From Megamerina dolium (Eukaryota; Arthropoda; Insecta; Diptera; Megamerinidae), in contig OY978525.1 of assembly GCA_963854835.1 (NCBI GenBank), positions 22,520,253 through 22,584,252 on the forward strand: a DNA stretch of 64,000 bases. Direction: 5' to 3'. Each line of letters starts with the position of its first letter. The first letter of the stretch is position 1. The position numbers and the translations under genes are program-made. The notes under the pieces were generated by a model. The model saw nothing but the letters and a program-made list of their open reading frames with translations. It had not been told where the DNA came from and searched no databases. This document shows positions 24,646 through 37,459 of the stretch, in pieces.

Positions 24646-26494
24646 TATTTAATCGAGTTTTAATCTTAGTGGTTTTTAATGCTATGTACATTAGTAAATA
24701 TAAGTGCTCAGAAGAACTATCGTTTCTCATACACTTTCCAAAAACACCAAACTCCAAAATCTCCATCAGACCAAAAAAAATTTAAGTTAAATGGATTGCA
24801 AATATTTATATCAAATCCTAAACCTGCCATAGGACATATGAATATCTTAAGTCAATGAATTGCAAATAATTCAAAATTTCGTTCAATTATTTCCCAATGA
24901 ATTATTATACTTAAATATACAATTTATGAAAACTCATATGAGAAGAACTTTAAACTACCAAGCTTTAAACTTTCCAAGCCACTCAATTGTTTTCTACTAC
25001 AGTATGCCTACATACTTCCTTTCGATATGATTCAATAAATAAAAAACAATTAAATTTAGATTCTATTTATTAAATTAGTTTTAATGTTAATCAGCAATAT
25101 ATGTAGTTTTTAAAATAAACTACAATTCATTTTAGAAAATCTTACATATTTTATAAGTATTAATAATATGTATAATAGTCTCCTGGTAGATTTATGTAAA
25201 ATTCAATATCTTCAATTCCGATGTTATCAAAATCATGGATATTTTTTACCAATCCCATATATTGAATAGAGATCATTACTTTTATTAGTACATTTTTTCT
25301 AAAACTTTTATCCATTATTAATCAAATTCTTTTAAGTTATATTTCTTCGTTTTTATGACAAAACATAATTTCATTTTATACGCTGGAAATGTACTCGAAA
25401 TCATAAGTATGTACTAAGATACTCGTTAATATGGGCAAATATTTTTTTGTCAGTACGAACGAAATGCTCATTTCATTTTTATTTCTTTATATTCATTTTA
25501 AATTGAATTGTAGAGTTAGCGATGTTGTTGTTGGTTGTGTTGGTTATTTTTTCAGCTTTTCCATATAAATGTTCAGATGCACCTAACATATGTACTTGAT
25601 CTTGTTACTCTTATTTAACTTTCTATTTTATATTATACGTATATATACAAGTTAATGTATGTAAATTCTTTTTATAGGTAAATAAATGAAAGTATTGAAA
25701 TGTGTGGGCATATTTTTGTAGCGTATGTATATTTTTGATGTCTACTTTAAAATTTTTGCTGGTTTTGTTCGCTTTATAAGCTCAACACTTTTCTCATGTG
25801 TATGTATATGATATGTATGAAGATATATGTAGGTACATACATTTATTGAAATGTAGATATTTAAGTCTGCTTTGCGGCCTGAAAAATATACAAAAACAGA
25901 TGTGAGGATGTCAAAAAAATTTTTTTTTTTAACGTCGCTACCAAACAGTCGAAAAAAGAAACATATCATTGATGTTATTTGTTGTTGGTTTTGTAAAAGT
26001 TTTCGCTAATGTTGTTGTTGAGCTGATGTTTTTTACGAGGGTAGCTTTAACACATAAACCCACAAATATACCTACGACATAATTTTTGGCAAAGTAAAGT
26101 AAAGAAAGAAAAAGTAAAGGAAGAAAAACTTTAAATAAAAAAAAAAACTTTTTCAAAAGGCCACCCGCTACTTGAACGCCTTCATAGCTAACGCCGACAG
26201 CAGCTGAAGTTAAAAAAAAGTAAAAAGGACATTAACATTGTGTTTAGTGGTTTTGCGTGACAACACGTCTTTTAAAAATGGTTTGTTGTTTTTCCTTTTC
26301 ATGATCTTTGGGTTTCTTTTTTCATTCGTATTCCAATTTACGAAATAAGAATTTTTTTTATAATTTCATTTCAAATAGAATGATAGTTACTATTAGGCAA
26401 TAGGCTGTTTGTATTTGTTTTTGGTGTTATTGCCTACGCTTCGTGGCTTTTCCTCATCCTATCTACTACTCGTTTGATAGTGACATTCATTATG
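24646..26494. other. AT-rich stretch without recognisable gene
   Basis: Only short frames of low-complexity composition. Nothing is identified. Confidence 0.6.
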
Positions 26495-27739
26495 AAGGGT
26501 TATCCATTTCGTGGTTTCAAAAGAAAAGGGCTAGAATACGACATCTGTCAAACTGAGTTGTTAAAACAATTTCTTTCTTTTTCAGCTCAAAGTCTGACAT
26601 TTGCGAAAATGGATCGCTTAACTATCGCACAACGCATTAAAATTTTAAAAACCTACTACAAAAATGGTGATTCTGCCACAGCCACATATCGTGCTTTAAG
26701 AGGAGATTATGGTTTACATAATCGTCCAACTACGCAAGCAATTGGCAAAATTGTGAAAAAATATGAAGAGACTGGATCGGTTACAGATATTGTAAGGCCT
26801 GTGCATCATCGTTTCGCTCGTACCACCGAAAATATCGCTGCTGTAAGTGAATTAGGACTGTCTTACGGCACATTATGGCGTATTTTGCATTTGGATCTAC
26901 ACCTACATCCATATAAAATCCAGCTCACACAACAACTGAAGCCAGCTGACCATTCACAACGTCGTAGATACGTCGAATGGGTGCTTGAACAACAGGCGGT
27001 GGACGGCGATTTTTCGAACAAAATTTTCTTCAGTGACGAAGCACATTTCTCACTCGGTGGGTATGTTAACAAACAAAATTATCGTATTTGGGGTTCTGAG
27101 AATCCTCAAGTAATTGAAGAGAGGCCACTACATCCACAAAAAGTCACTGCTTGGTGCGCTCTTTGGTCCGGAGGTGTGATTGGACCTTACTTCTTCGAAA
27201 ACGACGATGGAACGACTGTCACCGTCAATTCGGAGCGTTATGGTCATATGATAACCGACTTTTTTTGCCTGCTATTGAAGAATACGACTTAGAGAATATG
27301 TGGTTTCAACAAGACAACACATGCTACACAACTCGAATCTTTATTGCAAGAGAAATTTTCTGGCCGCGTAATTTCTCGTCGTGGCGATATCAAGTGGCCA
27401 CCAAGATCATGCGATTTGACACCGCTTGACTTTTTTTTGTGTGACTACGCGAAAGACCGTGTTTATGCAGATAAACCTTTAACTCTTGAGCACCTAAAAA
27501 CCAACATTCGTCACGTTATGGCTGAGATACCGCCCAATATGTGTCAAAAAGTGGTCGAAAATTACCTCAAAAGAATCGATGCTTGCAACAATTCGCGTGG
27601 TGGTCATTTAAATGATGTAGTATTTCACACATAATGTTAAGGTTCAAACTTTATAATAAAAAAGAAATATCATGATGAAAAATATTTTATATGTGTTTTA
27701 TTTACATTTACTTTTGAAACCGCAAAATGGATAACCCTT
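26495..27739 (+). mobile_element. Rosa-like mariner element, copy 1
   Basis: 1,245 bases with terminal inverted repeats of about 29 bases (left AAGGGTTATCCATTT, then GGTTTCAAAAG; right is its complement, CTTTTGAAACC then ATGGATAACCCTT). A TA follows the right end; on the left the expected TA reads TG. It contains a disabled transposase. The nearest relative in the window is copy 2 at 58,213. Confidence 0.88.
26609..27634 (+). pseudogene. Mariner transposase (DD41D-type), broken
   Basis: Starts MDRLTIAQRIKILKTYYKNG, a helix-turn-helix; catalytic blocks are FSDEAHFSLGG, then WFQQD, then CDLTPLDFFL. Spacing from the second D to the D of LTPLDF, counted in the less damaged copy 2, is 41 residues, as in the rosa mariner subfamily of tephritids (36 if counted to the D of CDLTP). 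Compared with copy 2, this one lacks 48 bases (16 codons, in frame, after AAVSE), has a frameshift in a T run near 27,260, and has a deletion around the second catalytic block near 27,320. It retains the last D of the triad, which copy 2 has lost. The C-terminal part ends RGGHLNDVVFHT. Confidence 0.85.
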
Positions 27740-28327
27740 TACTTCTTTGTTAACAGGCTGTTAGTATTTGTTGTTTTTAATTATTTTCAATATATTTTTT
27801 TCTTTACAGTTGCTTCTGTTGTACGCATGATATTTGTATGCTCTTCTCTCTTATTTTAGCACTCTTTACCTTTCACTCTCATTAATGTGTATGCAGCAGC
27901 AGAGAACTTTTAATACCAGATAAGTTCTACTTTGGCTTTTGAGCTTATTTTTTATTACAAATATCAGGGTCACTTAACCCAGTTGTAGAATACAGAGATT
28001 TTGATTTTGAGAGCAATGCCATGACCAGGAGACAAATTCTGTAAATTAACATAGCAAATTAACATGTATTGAAATAAGATCACATAATAGTAAATATTTT
28101 TATGAATGAATTTTATATATAGAATTTGTTGTAAGAGTTGTAAAATATAGAGATTTTGAAGAGAGCACTGCCATGGCCAGGAGACATATTCTGTAAATTA
28201 ATATAGCAAATGAACTATATTGAAATAAGATCACATAATAGTAAATATTTTTATGAATAAATTTTATATATGTATGTGGAATAGAATTTGTTATGAAGAA
28301 TTTTTACTATTGTTCAATTTATATGTA

Positions 28328-29978
28328 CAGTGGCTCCCAGCTTATTTCGTACAGTGACAGTTTAAAAATTGCTGCAGTCGTAATTCCTAATATAGCAAAA
28401 ATTTGAACAAAATATAAATGCCATTTTTGAAAGGAAGGTTTGTTTTTTATTTTCCAAAATTTACTTTTTCAAAATTTTAGTGTTTGACACTATAAAAAAA
28501 TAAAATAAGAAAAAAATAGGAAAATTCATGTCACAGCTTATTTCGTACAGTCTCTTTAAGTTCAAACTAAAAACAAAGTAAGTTGATTTTAATATTTAGT
28601 ATGACATCCCTTAGCGTTAATGACAGCCTGGAGTCTACTTGGCATTGAATCCACCAATTTTTGAGTGATGTCTGGTGTGATTTTTTTCCATTCCTCCATC
28701 AGTACCTTCTTTAGGTCTTGCTTATTAGAAATCTTGTGTGTTCTTATTTTATTGTCCAAAATAGACTAAAGATTTTCAATCACATTCATGTCAGGTGACT
28801 GTGGTGGTGGAGACATCAAGTGTGAGCAGTTCAAATAAGCCAAGATTGCACAATCCCAGATTTATGTTTTGGGTCATTATCTTGGTAATACCGAAATTCT
28901 TCCCGCAAACCCAGTTTGTCTGCACTTTGAAGTAAATTGTTTTTCAGAATCTCGAGGTACTTCATTTTGTCTATTGTTCCCTCAATAAAAACCAATTCAC
29001 CTACTCCGGCTGCTGACATACAGGCCCAAACCATCACGCTACCGCCACCATGCTTCACTGTGGGCTTAAGGTTCTCCTTGTTTAGCTCGGTATTAGCTTT
29101 ACGCCAAACATATGACATTCCGTCCGAGCCAAAAATATTAAACTTAGACTCATCCGCGAAAATAACGGTATTCCAGAACGCAGGAGTATTAAAAATATGC
29201 TCTTTGGCGAAGTCAAGTCGGCGTTGTATATTCATTTTCGAAATGAATGGTTTCTTTCGGGCTACTCGACCGTTCAAGTCATGATTGCGCAGCACACGTC
29301 GGACAGTTTCAGCACTGGATGATTTTCCTATTTCACGCTGAACCTCTGCAGCCAACTTCGGAGCGGATAACTTTGGATTTTTCTTAATTTTTCGTACAAT
29401 ATAACGCTCGTCTGATGCGTTGAAAATCTTATTAGGTGCTTCTCTGCCCTTGTTCTCCAACCGATTTTCGCGAACGAAGCGTTGAATGATGTATTGGACA
29501 GTTGAGGCACTTAAATTTGTCATTTCAGCAATTTTTTGCACACTCTGACCTTTCCTAAAATGGTTAATTACCAGTTTACGCTGTTCCATCGTTGTACGAT
29601 GACCCATAAAGCTAAATGTTTAATTTACAGCACTTTAACTATTTAAAATAATAATAATAAAAATTGTTATAATAATTAAAAAGGTCCAAAAACTCATGCA
29701 ATTCAAAAAAACTTTGTAACTGCGCGGCAGAATGAAACTTACCTACATTGAAGTTTGTGTACGAAATAAGATGTGAGCTGAAAATCAGCTGATCAATAGT
29801 TTTTCTCTCTTGCATAACAAAAAGAAAATTTTTTGGGGTTCCCCGTTTTCTTATTAGGTTTACTAAACACATACACAGACATCTACATTCAAAACTTATC
29901 GATAAGTTTTTTAGTTTCGATGTTACAGCCATGTACATAAAAATATATACACTGTACGAAATAAGCTGTGAGCCACTG
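28328..29978 (-). mobile_element. Tc1-like transposon
   Basis: 1,651 bases beginning CAGTGGCTCCCAGCTTATTT and ending with its near-complement AAATAAGCTGTGAGCCACTG, flanked by TA on both sides (28,326-28,327 and 29,979-29,980). Extra inner copies of the motif CTTATTTCGTAC lie near 28,538 and, inverted, near 29,760, giving the IR/DR layout with two transposase sites per end seen in several fly Tc1 elements. It sits in the left arm of the foldback element; the right arm serves as an unoccupied reference for the site. Confidence 0.9.
28600..29607 (-). pseudogene. Tc1-like transposase, broken near the C-terminus
   Basis: Begins at ATG 29,607 (MGHRTTMEQRKLVINHFRKG) with paired helix-turn-helix regions (VQKIAEMTNLSASTVQYIIQ). 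Catalytic blocks: FADESKFNIFGSDG (first D), YYQDNDPKHKSG (second D), and after the break SPDMNVIENL (third residue E), that is DD34E-type. The main frame stops at 28,831 because of a frameshift just after the second block. In the restored phase, the Trp normally after IENL is a stop codon. The rest of the C-terminus (VDSMPSRLQAVINAKG) is readable to about 28,600. The element is therefore not autonomous. In this class the protein cuts and pastes DNA at TA sites. Confidence 0.88.
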
Positions 29979-30575
29979 TATGTACATGCGTATGGAGTAC
30001 TTATAGGTATACTCCATTCACGCATTGCATATATTTATAAATATATGCACTTACTATATAACATATGAGATGTTAACAATATTATTTACCACTTTTATAA
30101 TATTAAATTTGATAAAATTTCAGTAATTTTGACAAAGAACGAAGGCATAAGGCATCGTTTTATTGAAGCACCCACGTTTATTGAAGGCAATCAGAAATAT
30201 CAGCAATTAATATGACTTGTTGTTATATAGTAAGTGCATATATTTATAAATATATGCATTGCGGGAATGGAGTATACCTATAACTACTCTATATGCATGT
30301 ACATACATATATATTGAACAATAGTAAAAATTCTTCATAACAAATTCTATTCCACATACATATATAAAATTTATTCATAAAAATATTTACTATTATGTGA
30401 TCTTATTTCAATATAGTTCATTTGCTATATTAATTTACAGAATATGTCTCCTGGCCATGGCAGTGCTCTCTTCAAAATCTCTATATTTTACAACTCTGTT
30501 ACGTGACCCTGATATTTGTAATCAGAAATAAGCTAAAAAGCCACAGTAGGACTTCTCTGGTATTAAACATTCTCT

Positions 30576-31250
30576 GGTTCAAAACAGATCAAAAATCGTT
30601 GTTTGTGGCAAGCATGAAGAAATTTATACCCATCATTTTTAAACGTGTCATTTTAAAATTAAAAAAACAACATATGTCCAACATATGATATATGTGCATA
30701 TGAATATACTCGTCCCACCCTATATCTGCTTACTTAAAAAATTATATATTACTCATACGCTACGGTGTGTTGGGTCGTTTCTTATATCATATTGTCGTAT
30801 GTATATTTCATTTACGTACTAACGTGTCGTTGCTCAATATGTGCGCATATATGAATATGTGTGAATGGATAAGTCTTCAGATATGTATGTATACGTTAAT
30901 TTTATTATGTCAAAAACGTGTCTAACTCGTGTTATATTAAAGTACATATGTGAATATGTATGTGTGTAACAATTTTAATTGAAAATAAAATGCCATAATG
31001 AGAAAGAAAAAGAGACAAAAAATTTTGTGTTGAAATTTATCCATTTATGTATTTTTATTATTTGTTTTATTTTATTTTAAATGATGTGCAATTAAATGAT
31101 ACATACATATCTGTCGCCATAAAAATATAAATATACATATGTTTTTATGCATACGTAGACATTTTGTTACACATGCAAAACAATAACATAAAATTATTTT
31201 ATATAAGCTATACTCGTATGTAGGGTTTTGAAGTTAATTTCATGCAGGCG
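30576..31250. other. AT-rich spacer, nothing recognised
   Basis: TATATG/CATATA-type simple sequence predominates, and no frame has family features. Confidence 0.6.
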
Positions 31251-31990
31251 TGATATGACAAAATACTATACAGCGTGGTAATAAGAGCGTTATTCAACCT
31301 CACACTATTGAAAATTCTCTTTGCCATCTACCGGTAATTTCAATAGATTTAATGAGGAGTTTTGGGTCAATAATATGTTTTGTTTTAATGATTTTTACAC
31401 TGTACTCAAACTAAAACTTGACTTGGTATGTAAAGTCAATCATACCACAGAATAAATATATTAGAAAATGGGCGTAATTGGATGGAAACAATCTATACCT
31501 CCGACACAAAAACAAATTGTTGCATGTATGTTTTTACACTTTATGCTCGAAAGTAGAAAGTTATCAAGCTACACGTATGATTATTTTTACTATATACATA
31601 TTCAAAAATGGGTTGAATCGAATAAGAATTATACTTACTTATACGATAAAAATATGCTTCTGCATGTATGTCTTCACCATTTCGCATGAAAATATTAATT
31701 CAACAAGATAAAACTCTGTCCACATGATTACATATATTTACAAACTAAAAGACATATTCGAAAATGGGCTGAATCGGATAAAAACCACGTCTGCCTTCCG
31801 TACATACTTGAGGCTCCGCAGGCATAATTTCACACACACGCTGTAACTCGATTAATACGATTATAATCACAAACTAATACACAGATTCGACAACATGCTG
31901 AATCTCGTAAAAACCACGTATTGCCACATTATACTTCCGTGTTAATAAAGTTTTGCGAAATAGAAATATTTGGGTGTCAGAATGGTGTGA
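31250..31990. repeat. Degenerate repeats, probably an old transposon remnant
   Basis: A phrase like ATTCGAAAATGGGCTGAATC followed by GGATAAAAACCACG recurs with changes near 31,460, 31,600, 31,755 and 31,890, at roughly 140-base spacing. A related phrase (CTCAATTGGATAAAAACCA) occurs near 62,352. No frame with family features is present, and the family is unknown. Confidence 0.4.
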
Positions 31991-33277
31991 GCCTCATCTC
32001 CCAGCAGAGGTCATTTTAACGATCTCAAAGAACCATTGTTGAACCATTTCTAGTTATACCCACCTGTGGGAAAGTAATGAATTATTATTCTTATATAAAT
32101 AGGTATTTTTACTACTTTAATAATTAAAAAGGCAAAACTATACTTTGAAAGAATGAAGTTCAGCATAAGTTCATAGAAGCTATTACTTCCAAATTGCAAC
32201 ATTTGTTTTCAATGCTTCTAATCAATCTTCATTGGCTAATCTCAGATTTAGATTCAGTCAAATCATGTTAAACTTTTTTGATATAAATATTACTTTATGG
32301 AAGTGTAAAGAGTGATCAAAATGGTTTCCATAATTCGTATGTACTTTAGTGATATTACTTAATCACCTAACACATTTGAATTAAGTTCGACTAACCTCAC
32401 TTTTGTATGAGCATATTTTATATAAACAATGCATTTAAAAGTTGAAAAGTAATAATGTAAATACATGCATACATATATAATATAATTGCATATTTAAAAC
32501 AAGTTAACCCGTACTCATATTCAGTTATGCAAATATCCATATCGTTCTATGTGGGTAAATATTCAGAAAATATCTGTTAATTTTTTTGCGGTTGAATGTG
32601 TGAATATAAGCTCTTAAAATATGTGTATATATACATAAGTCTATTCTGTTCATATACATTTACTCTCGTACAAATGCATGTAGTTAATTAATGATAAAAA
32701 TTATTGCAAATAAAATAATTAAAATTTAATAAATTACAATTTAATTATTATCTCTTTGCTGTGTGTATGCAGTGTGAATGTAAATGTAATGTGAACTTTA
32801 TAAGGTCAATAAAACCGATAATATTATGATTCAAAATTACTTAAATACAATCAATTAAATGTAAACCATACAAACAAGATAGCATTTTTATATGAGAAAA
32901 TAAGGAATTCGTCGAATGAATAAATATACAAAAGTACTGAAATGAGGTCGATCATGTAGTCAATAAATTTGATCAATTTTCAACATTATCGCACAAATTT
33001 ATGTCAAATTGTTGAATATTTTTGATATTATTGCAAAATTCTGTGCAATAATTGCGAAATAAAATATAAAATAAAATATAATTCGATCGAAGTTGAAATT
33101 TTTACATTATTATAAAACTTTTTACAATATTGTATAAAATATTTTCTCCACATCAAAAATACGATATTATTGCATTATTTCATTTTATACTTTAATGTGT
33201 TATACACCCTTTTATTGCATCATTCATATTCTGTTCATTCAAGTCAACGCTCAAATAAATTTATTTCGTACGAATTA
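31991..33277. other. AT-rich stretch without recognisable gene
   Basis: Nothing is identified on either strand. Confidence 0.6.
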
Positions 33278-33282
33278 CTTTT

Positions 33283-33763
33283 TGTTTCAGCGGGGAGCGA
33301 GCGGGAATGCCGGTGGGCTTGCTGCGATGTGGTGCACTTGCCTACAAGTCGTGTTGGTGGCAGAGGTGTTGATGACAGTTATATGAGAGTCGTTGTTGTG
33401 GCAACAAAACACAAAACACTTCTTTTCTCACTTTCTTATAAATGAAATGTCTCGCACTTTATTTAAGTTATTAAGTTAATTATATTTATTTATTATTTAA
33501 TATATTTAAATTAAATATTTATTATTTAAATGAATACGGGAGAAAAAAATGTCGCGCACTGCTTTTATTAGGGAGTTGATCAACAATGTCAAACATTAAA
33601 AACAAATGCAGTGAAAAGTAAAAAGAAAAGATCGGGAGAGCGAAAGAGAGAAAAGGAGGGAGAGTGCAAAATAGCGAGACGATATAGAATTAAATTAGGG
33701 TTGCTAGCCCATGCAAAATTTTGATACGGGGCAGTGCGCGACACACGTCTTCTGGCGTAGACA
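33283..33763 (-). mobile_element. Solo LTR of a BEL-type element
   Basis: 481 bases flanked by an exact 5-bp duplication CTTTT (33,278-33,282 and 33,764-33,768). Read on the minus strand it begins TGTCTACGCCAGAAGACGTG and shares phrases with the 492-bp LTR of the BEL element at 16,755 (TGTCTACGCCAGAA, GCGCACTG, and near the far end GCCCACCGGCATTC). The rest is diverged, so it belongs to a related subfamily, not to the same one. It contains no internal region. This is the product of LTR-LTR recombination. Confidence 0.85.
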
Positions 33764-33768
33764 CTTTT

Positions 33769-36700
33769 CGTTTACTAAACAGGTATTTGATGCCTAATTT
33801 CTTATAAAAATACAGTTTTACTTTGCAATTAATTGATGTTAAAAGCATTTCTATTCTAGTCGCTTTCCCGTTTTAAGGCCTACCCTTCGAGTCATATTTT
33901 AGAGAATTTGCACATTACGATCCTCTAATAAGTCGTATTTACATTCATATTTGTTATTTTTTATTTTTATTTAAGTCTGTGCATCTTAAAGGAAAAAGCA
34001 GTAGAAACAAGCCAGTTATTTTATGAAGAATCTGAAAAATAGCCAATTCTTTCTAGTTTCCAGCACACTTTAACGGATATAACTTATAAACCAATTCAGA
34101 GTTTTTAGTTTATATTCTAAATTTGGTATTGTGCCGTAGAAACTACATTTTCTATTGGTAATTGGTAAGCTTGTAATTAAATTTTGTTTCTAAATATTTC
34201 GTAGTACGATTTTATAAACGCATACTTCTCTATCGCGTTCTTGGTCTCATTAAAGATTTCAAATTCAAAACTTTCATGAAGCGGTTTTAAAACCATATAA
34301 TGCGATATTTATTAAATGGTTAAACTTTCCGAATAACTTTAACAATTAATTTTAGATAATTTTTAAAAATTGGTATTAGGTACTTTAAAGCAGCAATGGA
34401 AAAAGTGCGCTAAAAGTGTTCTAACAAAATTTCCTTACTTATTATTATATTAAAATGAAAAAGTTCAAACTAAAATAATAACAAAGTATAAAAAAAAAAT
34501 TAAATAAATATAATTTTTAAGGAGCTAAAAGTAAAACATTGTTACATTGTTAAAGTGTGGAAAACATTTGTCGTTCATTGAAGGTATTCTCGTATAAAAT
34601 AATGTTTTCCATTGACAACAATACCCGAGCAGAACAATAACAACAGCAACATCAGGAAAATAATTTGCAACAATTTCAATTGTTGCTGCAGGGCAATCTC
34701 CTTATGCCATTCCAAATACTTGATGTACCTACACAGCCAACAACGTGAAGCGTATTAATTAACAATTTCATAGTGCAAAACCACATGATGACGTATGCCT
34801 TCATAATAATAGCAACAAAGTTTCAATATTAATTTCAACAGTTTCCTGTTCACTTTCTCTACATCTTTCTCGCTCTTGCTCTGACTCTCTATATGAATAT
34901 AATATATATATATGTATATGCTCGAGTATGTGTGTGTGTTATTGTTGCGGCTTGGATAAATTTAAATGCGCCCACACAAACACCAAGACCTATTATATGT
35001 ATATAAAATGTATGTCCTTCTCATGAGTTCACTTCACACTTCAGTTATGTGTACGTGTACATAAATATCTATACTTACATATGTACAATAAGTATATAAG
35101 TACCATCGACATGGCATCCAAATGCAATATTTTGCTATTGTTTTGTTCTCGTTGTTGTTGCCTTTATTATTTGTTGTTTTTAAAAGTGTTGCAGAAACCT
35201 TCTTCCTTAAACACATTTGAGGCATAGTGTCTTGCTGTTGGGATTTTTTTTCCTGTAATATATATGAATTTGTATGTAAGTACACGTACTTACTTACCCA
35301 AGTTGCTTGTTACTGCATATGTGACTAACTATTTTTCATACATTACAGCAATTGTAGCGTGAAAATGCCATATGTGAGTAGTCGAATTTCATGCATGAGG
35401 AGTTCAGTTCATAGTGATAAAATAAAATATTTCATATATAAAAACTTCGAACTATTTTTTTCATATTTAATTTACTTTTCGTTTTATAATTGGTTGAAGA
35501 TTGCTAGTACTTTGGTTCTTATTCGGGTTTTTCATGCATTTTAGCAAGGTTAATTCTGTTGAACGAAAATGTTCAGAAAATACCTATGAATATATTTAAA
35601 CATATCTTTTCATGTTAATTCAGGTTTTAAGTTATGATCCAAATACCACCAAACATCATTTTAATAAAAAATAAAAGAATTAAGAACTAAAGAATTAAGA
35701 TGATCAATCATTGTAGTTTTAGCAGAATAACCAAAACTTAAGAACAAGCATAAGCAGTTATTATTTCGTATCCATATTGTAACGTCGTGTATTCAAACCT
35801 TATTAATTTAATCATTTTAATCAATAAGAATATAAAAACTCTTGATTTTATTAACTGGTGTTACAAGTGCAACATAATTGACACTAATTGTGATAGTTGA
35901 TGGGCAAAGTGTGCAAATTTTCTATTTACCTATTGCGGGTATTATTAGCAAGAAAGTTTACTATTTTGAATACTATATCTCCCTTTCCTGTATCTATTTT
36001 TCTGTTGATATAACAATCATTCCTAACTACGTAAATATCTAAATAACTTCCACCACTCTCTTTATAAAATTTTTAACTTAAAATTTCCATTAATTATTCA
36101 TTAAGCATTGTAAATACAATAGAATAACAAAGAATTAAAAAGATCCAACAACAATAAATAAAAATAAGACGATAGAAAATACCATATCCATTATGATGAA
36201 TAATTGAATAATTTTAAATGTAGAATTAAACATGAAAGAATTATTTCAAATCTATTTACTGATATTTTGATACTACAATAGACTCAGGAAAGATTTTGAT
36301 GTAATGTAAGGAAGGGAATAAAAAAATAAAAAAAAGAATTAAAAAAAAAGCAAATTAAGCGAGTTGCTTAAAGAGTGAACCTTTTTTTTGCGAAATTACA
36401 CAAGAGAAAGACTTTATTGCATTGCATTGCATTCTTCTAGTTCCAAGAGTCGCATAAAAAAATCAAAGATATAGTGAACATTTATCATGGCAACAGTGAA
36501 TAATATAAAAGATCTAATATCACTAAATTTATGTCATTTTAATTCCATTTAGTTTCACTTTTTCAACATCATAAACGAAATGATATTGAATGAATAAGGT
36601 ATGAAATTATTTTTTTCATATTATATATTTTCATATTTATGCAATACTGTCGAATCATAATTGAATCAATATTATTTATTGTGTATTTCAAATTCGGTAC

Positions 36701-37010
36701 GAATATGGTTAGTTGAAGAATTATTATTTAATGAGTGACACAATTTTATTTTCGATAATGTTAAATCATGAGCGCGAACTCATTATGTAAGATCAAATAA
36801 CTTCTAAAGAAAATATTGTTTTCATAAAATAATAATTTTCTTTAAACACTCTAAGTATTGTAAAATAATAAAATAAAATTCGAATGACAACTTTTCATAT
36901 TTTTTTTTTAAATTTATTCATATATGTCAGATGTATGAATATGAATATGAAGTGTGTCTTTGCTCTATGAAAATAAAACGTACAATATAAAACGTACAAT
37001 ATAATATTTT
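33769..37010. other. AT-rich stretch without recognisable gene
   Basis: Low-complexity AT tracts and short GTTGTTGTTG runs. Nothing is identified. Confidence 0.6.
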
Positions 37011-37014
37011 ACTC

Positions 37015-37400
37015 AAAGTACTGTCCATCGCCATTCTGGTATTTTCAGGATACTACTTCAAACATTTTATTCTTCTTCTACTGCTCTTTAGGTGAGTATG
37101 CCATGGATGAAAACGAATGGTAATCAGAATAATACAAGTGTGGTGATTACGGTGGGTAGAGCAACAGTGCACGGCCAAGTAATTTCATTTTATCCGGTAA
37201 ACCGATTTTGCTTTGTGTGATGGGTTGTTGCCATGAAACAATTTAACTTAATTTATCTTCTTGCCCAAAACTGTCGTTTCTCGATCAATGCATGATTCAA
37301 ATTGATCATACGATATCGGCATCGTGCAGTATTAATAGTTTAACCGGGATTAATTCCGAATCGAATTGGGTTTGCAGTCGAAGCTGATGGTGTACCCGGA
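37015..37400 (-). pseudogene. Mariner transposase relic (irritans/SETMAR-like)
   Basis: On the minus strand, with several stops, the text reads RYRMINLNHALIEKRQFWAR (near 37,270), then YPP-SPHLYYSDYHSFSSM (near 37,130) and KIPEWRW (near 37,030). These match the end region of classical mariner transposases (the blocks around YSPDLAPSDYHLFRSM and the C-terminal LP-RW segment). The catalytic D of SPDL has become H. It is a heavily decayed copy from a different subfamily than the rosa-like copies. Inverted repeats were not found. Confidence 0.65.
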
Positions 37401-37459
37401 GTTAAGATATCATGATCACCATAATATGCTTTAATCATTCATTGCGATTCTACTACATT

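Larger units (their letters stand above)
27901..30575. mobile_element. Long inverted-repeat (foldback) element split by a Tc1 insertion
   Basis: The left arm (27,901-28,327 plus 29,979-30,062) is the reverse complement of the right arm (30,222-30,575). Matching landmarks are AGAGAAC..TTAATACCAG at the left end and CTGGTATTAA..TTCTCT at the right end; ATATCAGGGTCAC versus GTGACCCTGATAT; and CATGGCCAGGAGACATATTC versus its complement at 30,442. The left arm carries an extra tandem copy of a segment of about 155 bases (units from about 27,995 and 28,150). The 160-base centre (30,063-30,221) is not repeated. No frame is encoded, so it is a foldback-type non-autonomous element. Confidence 0.8.
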
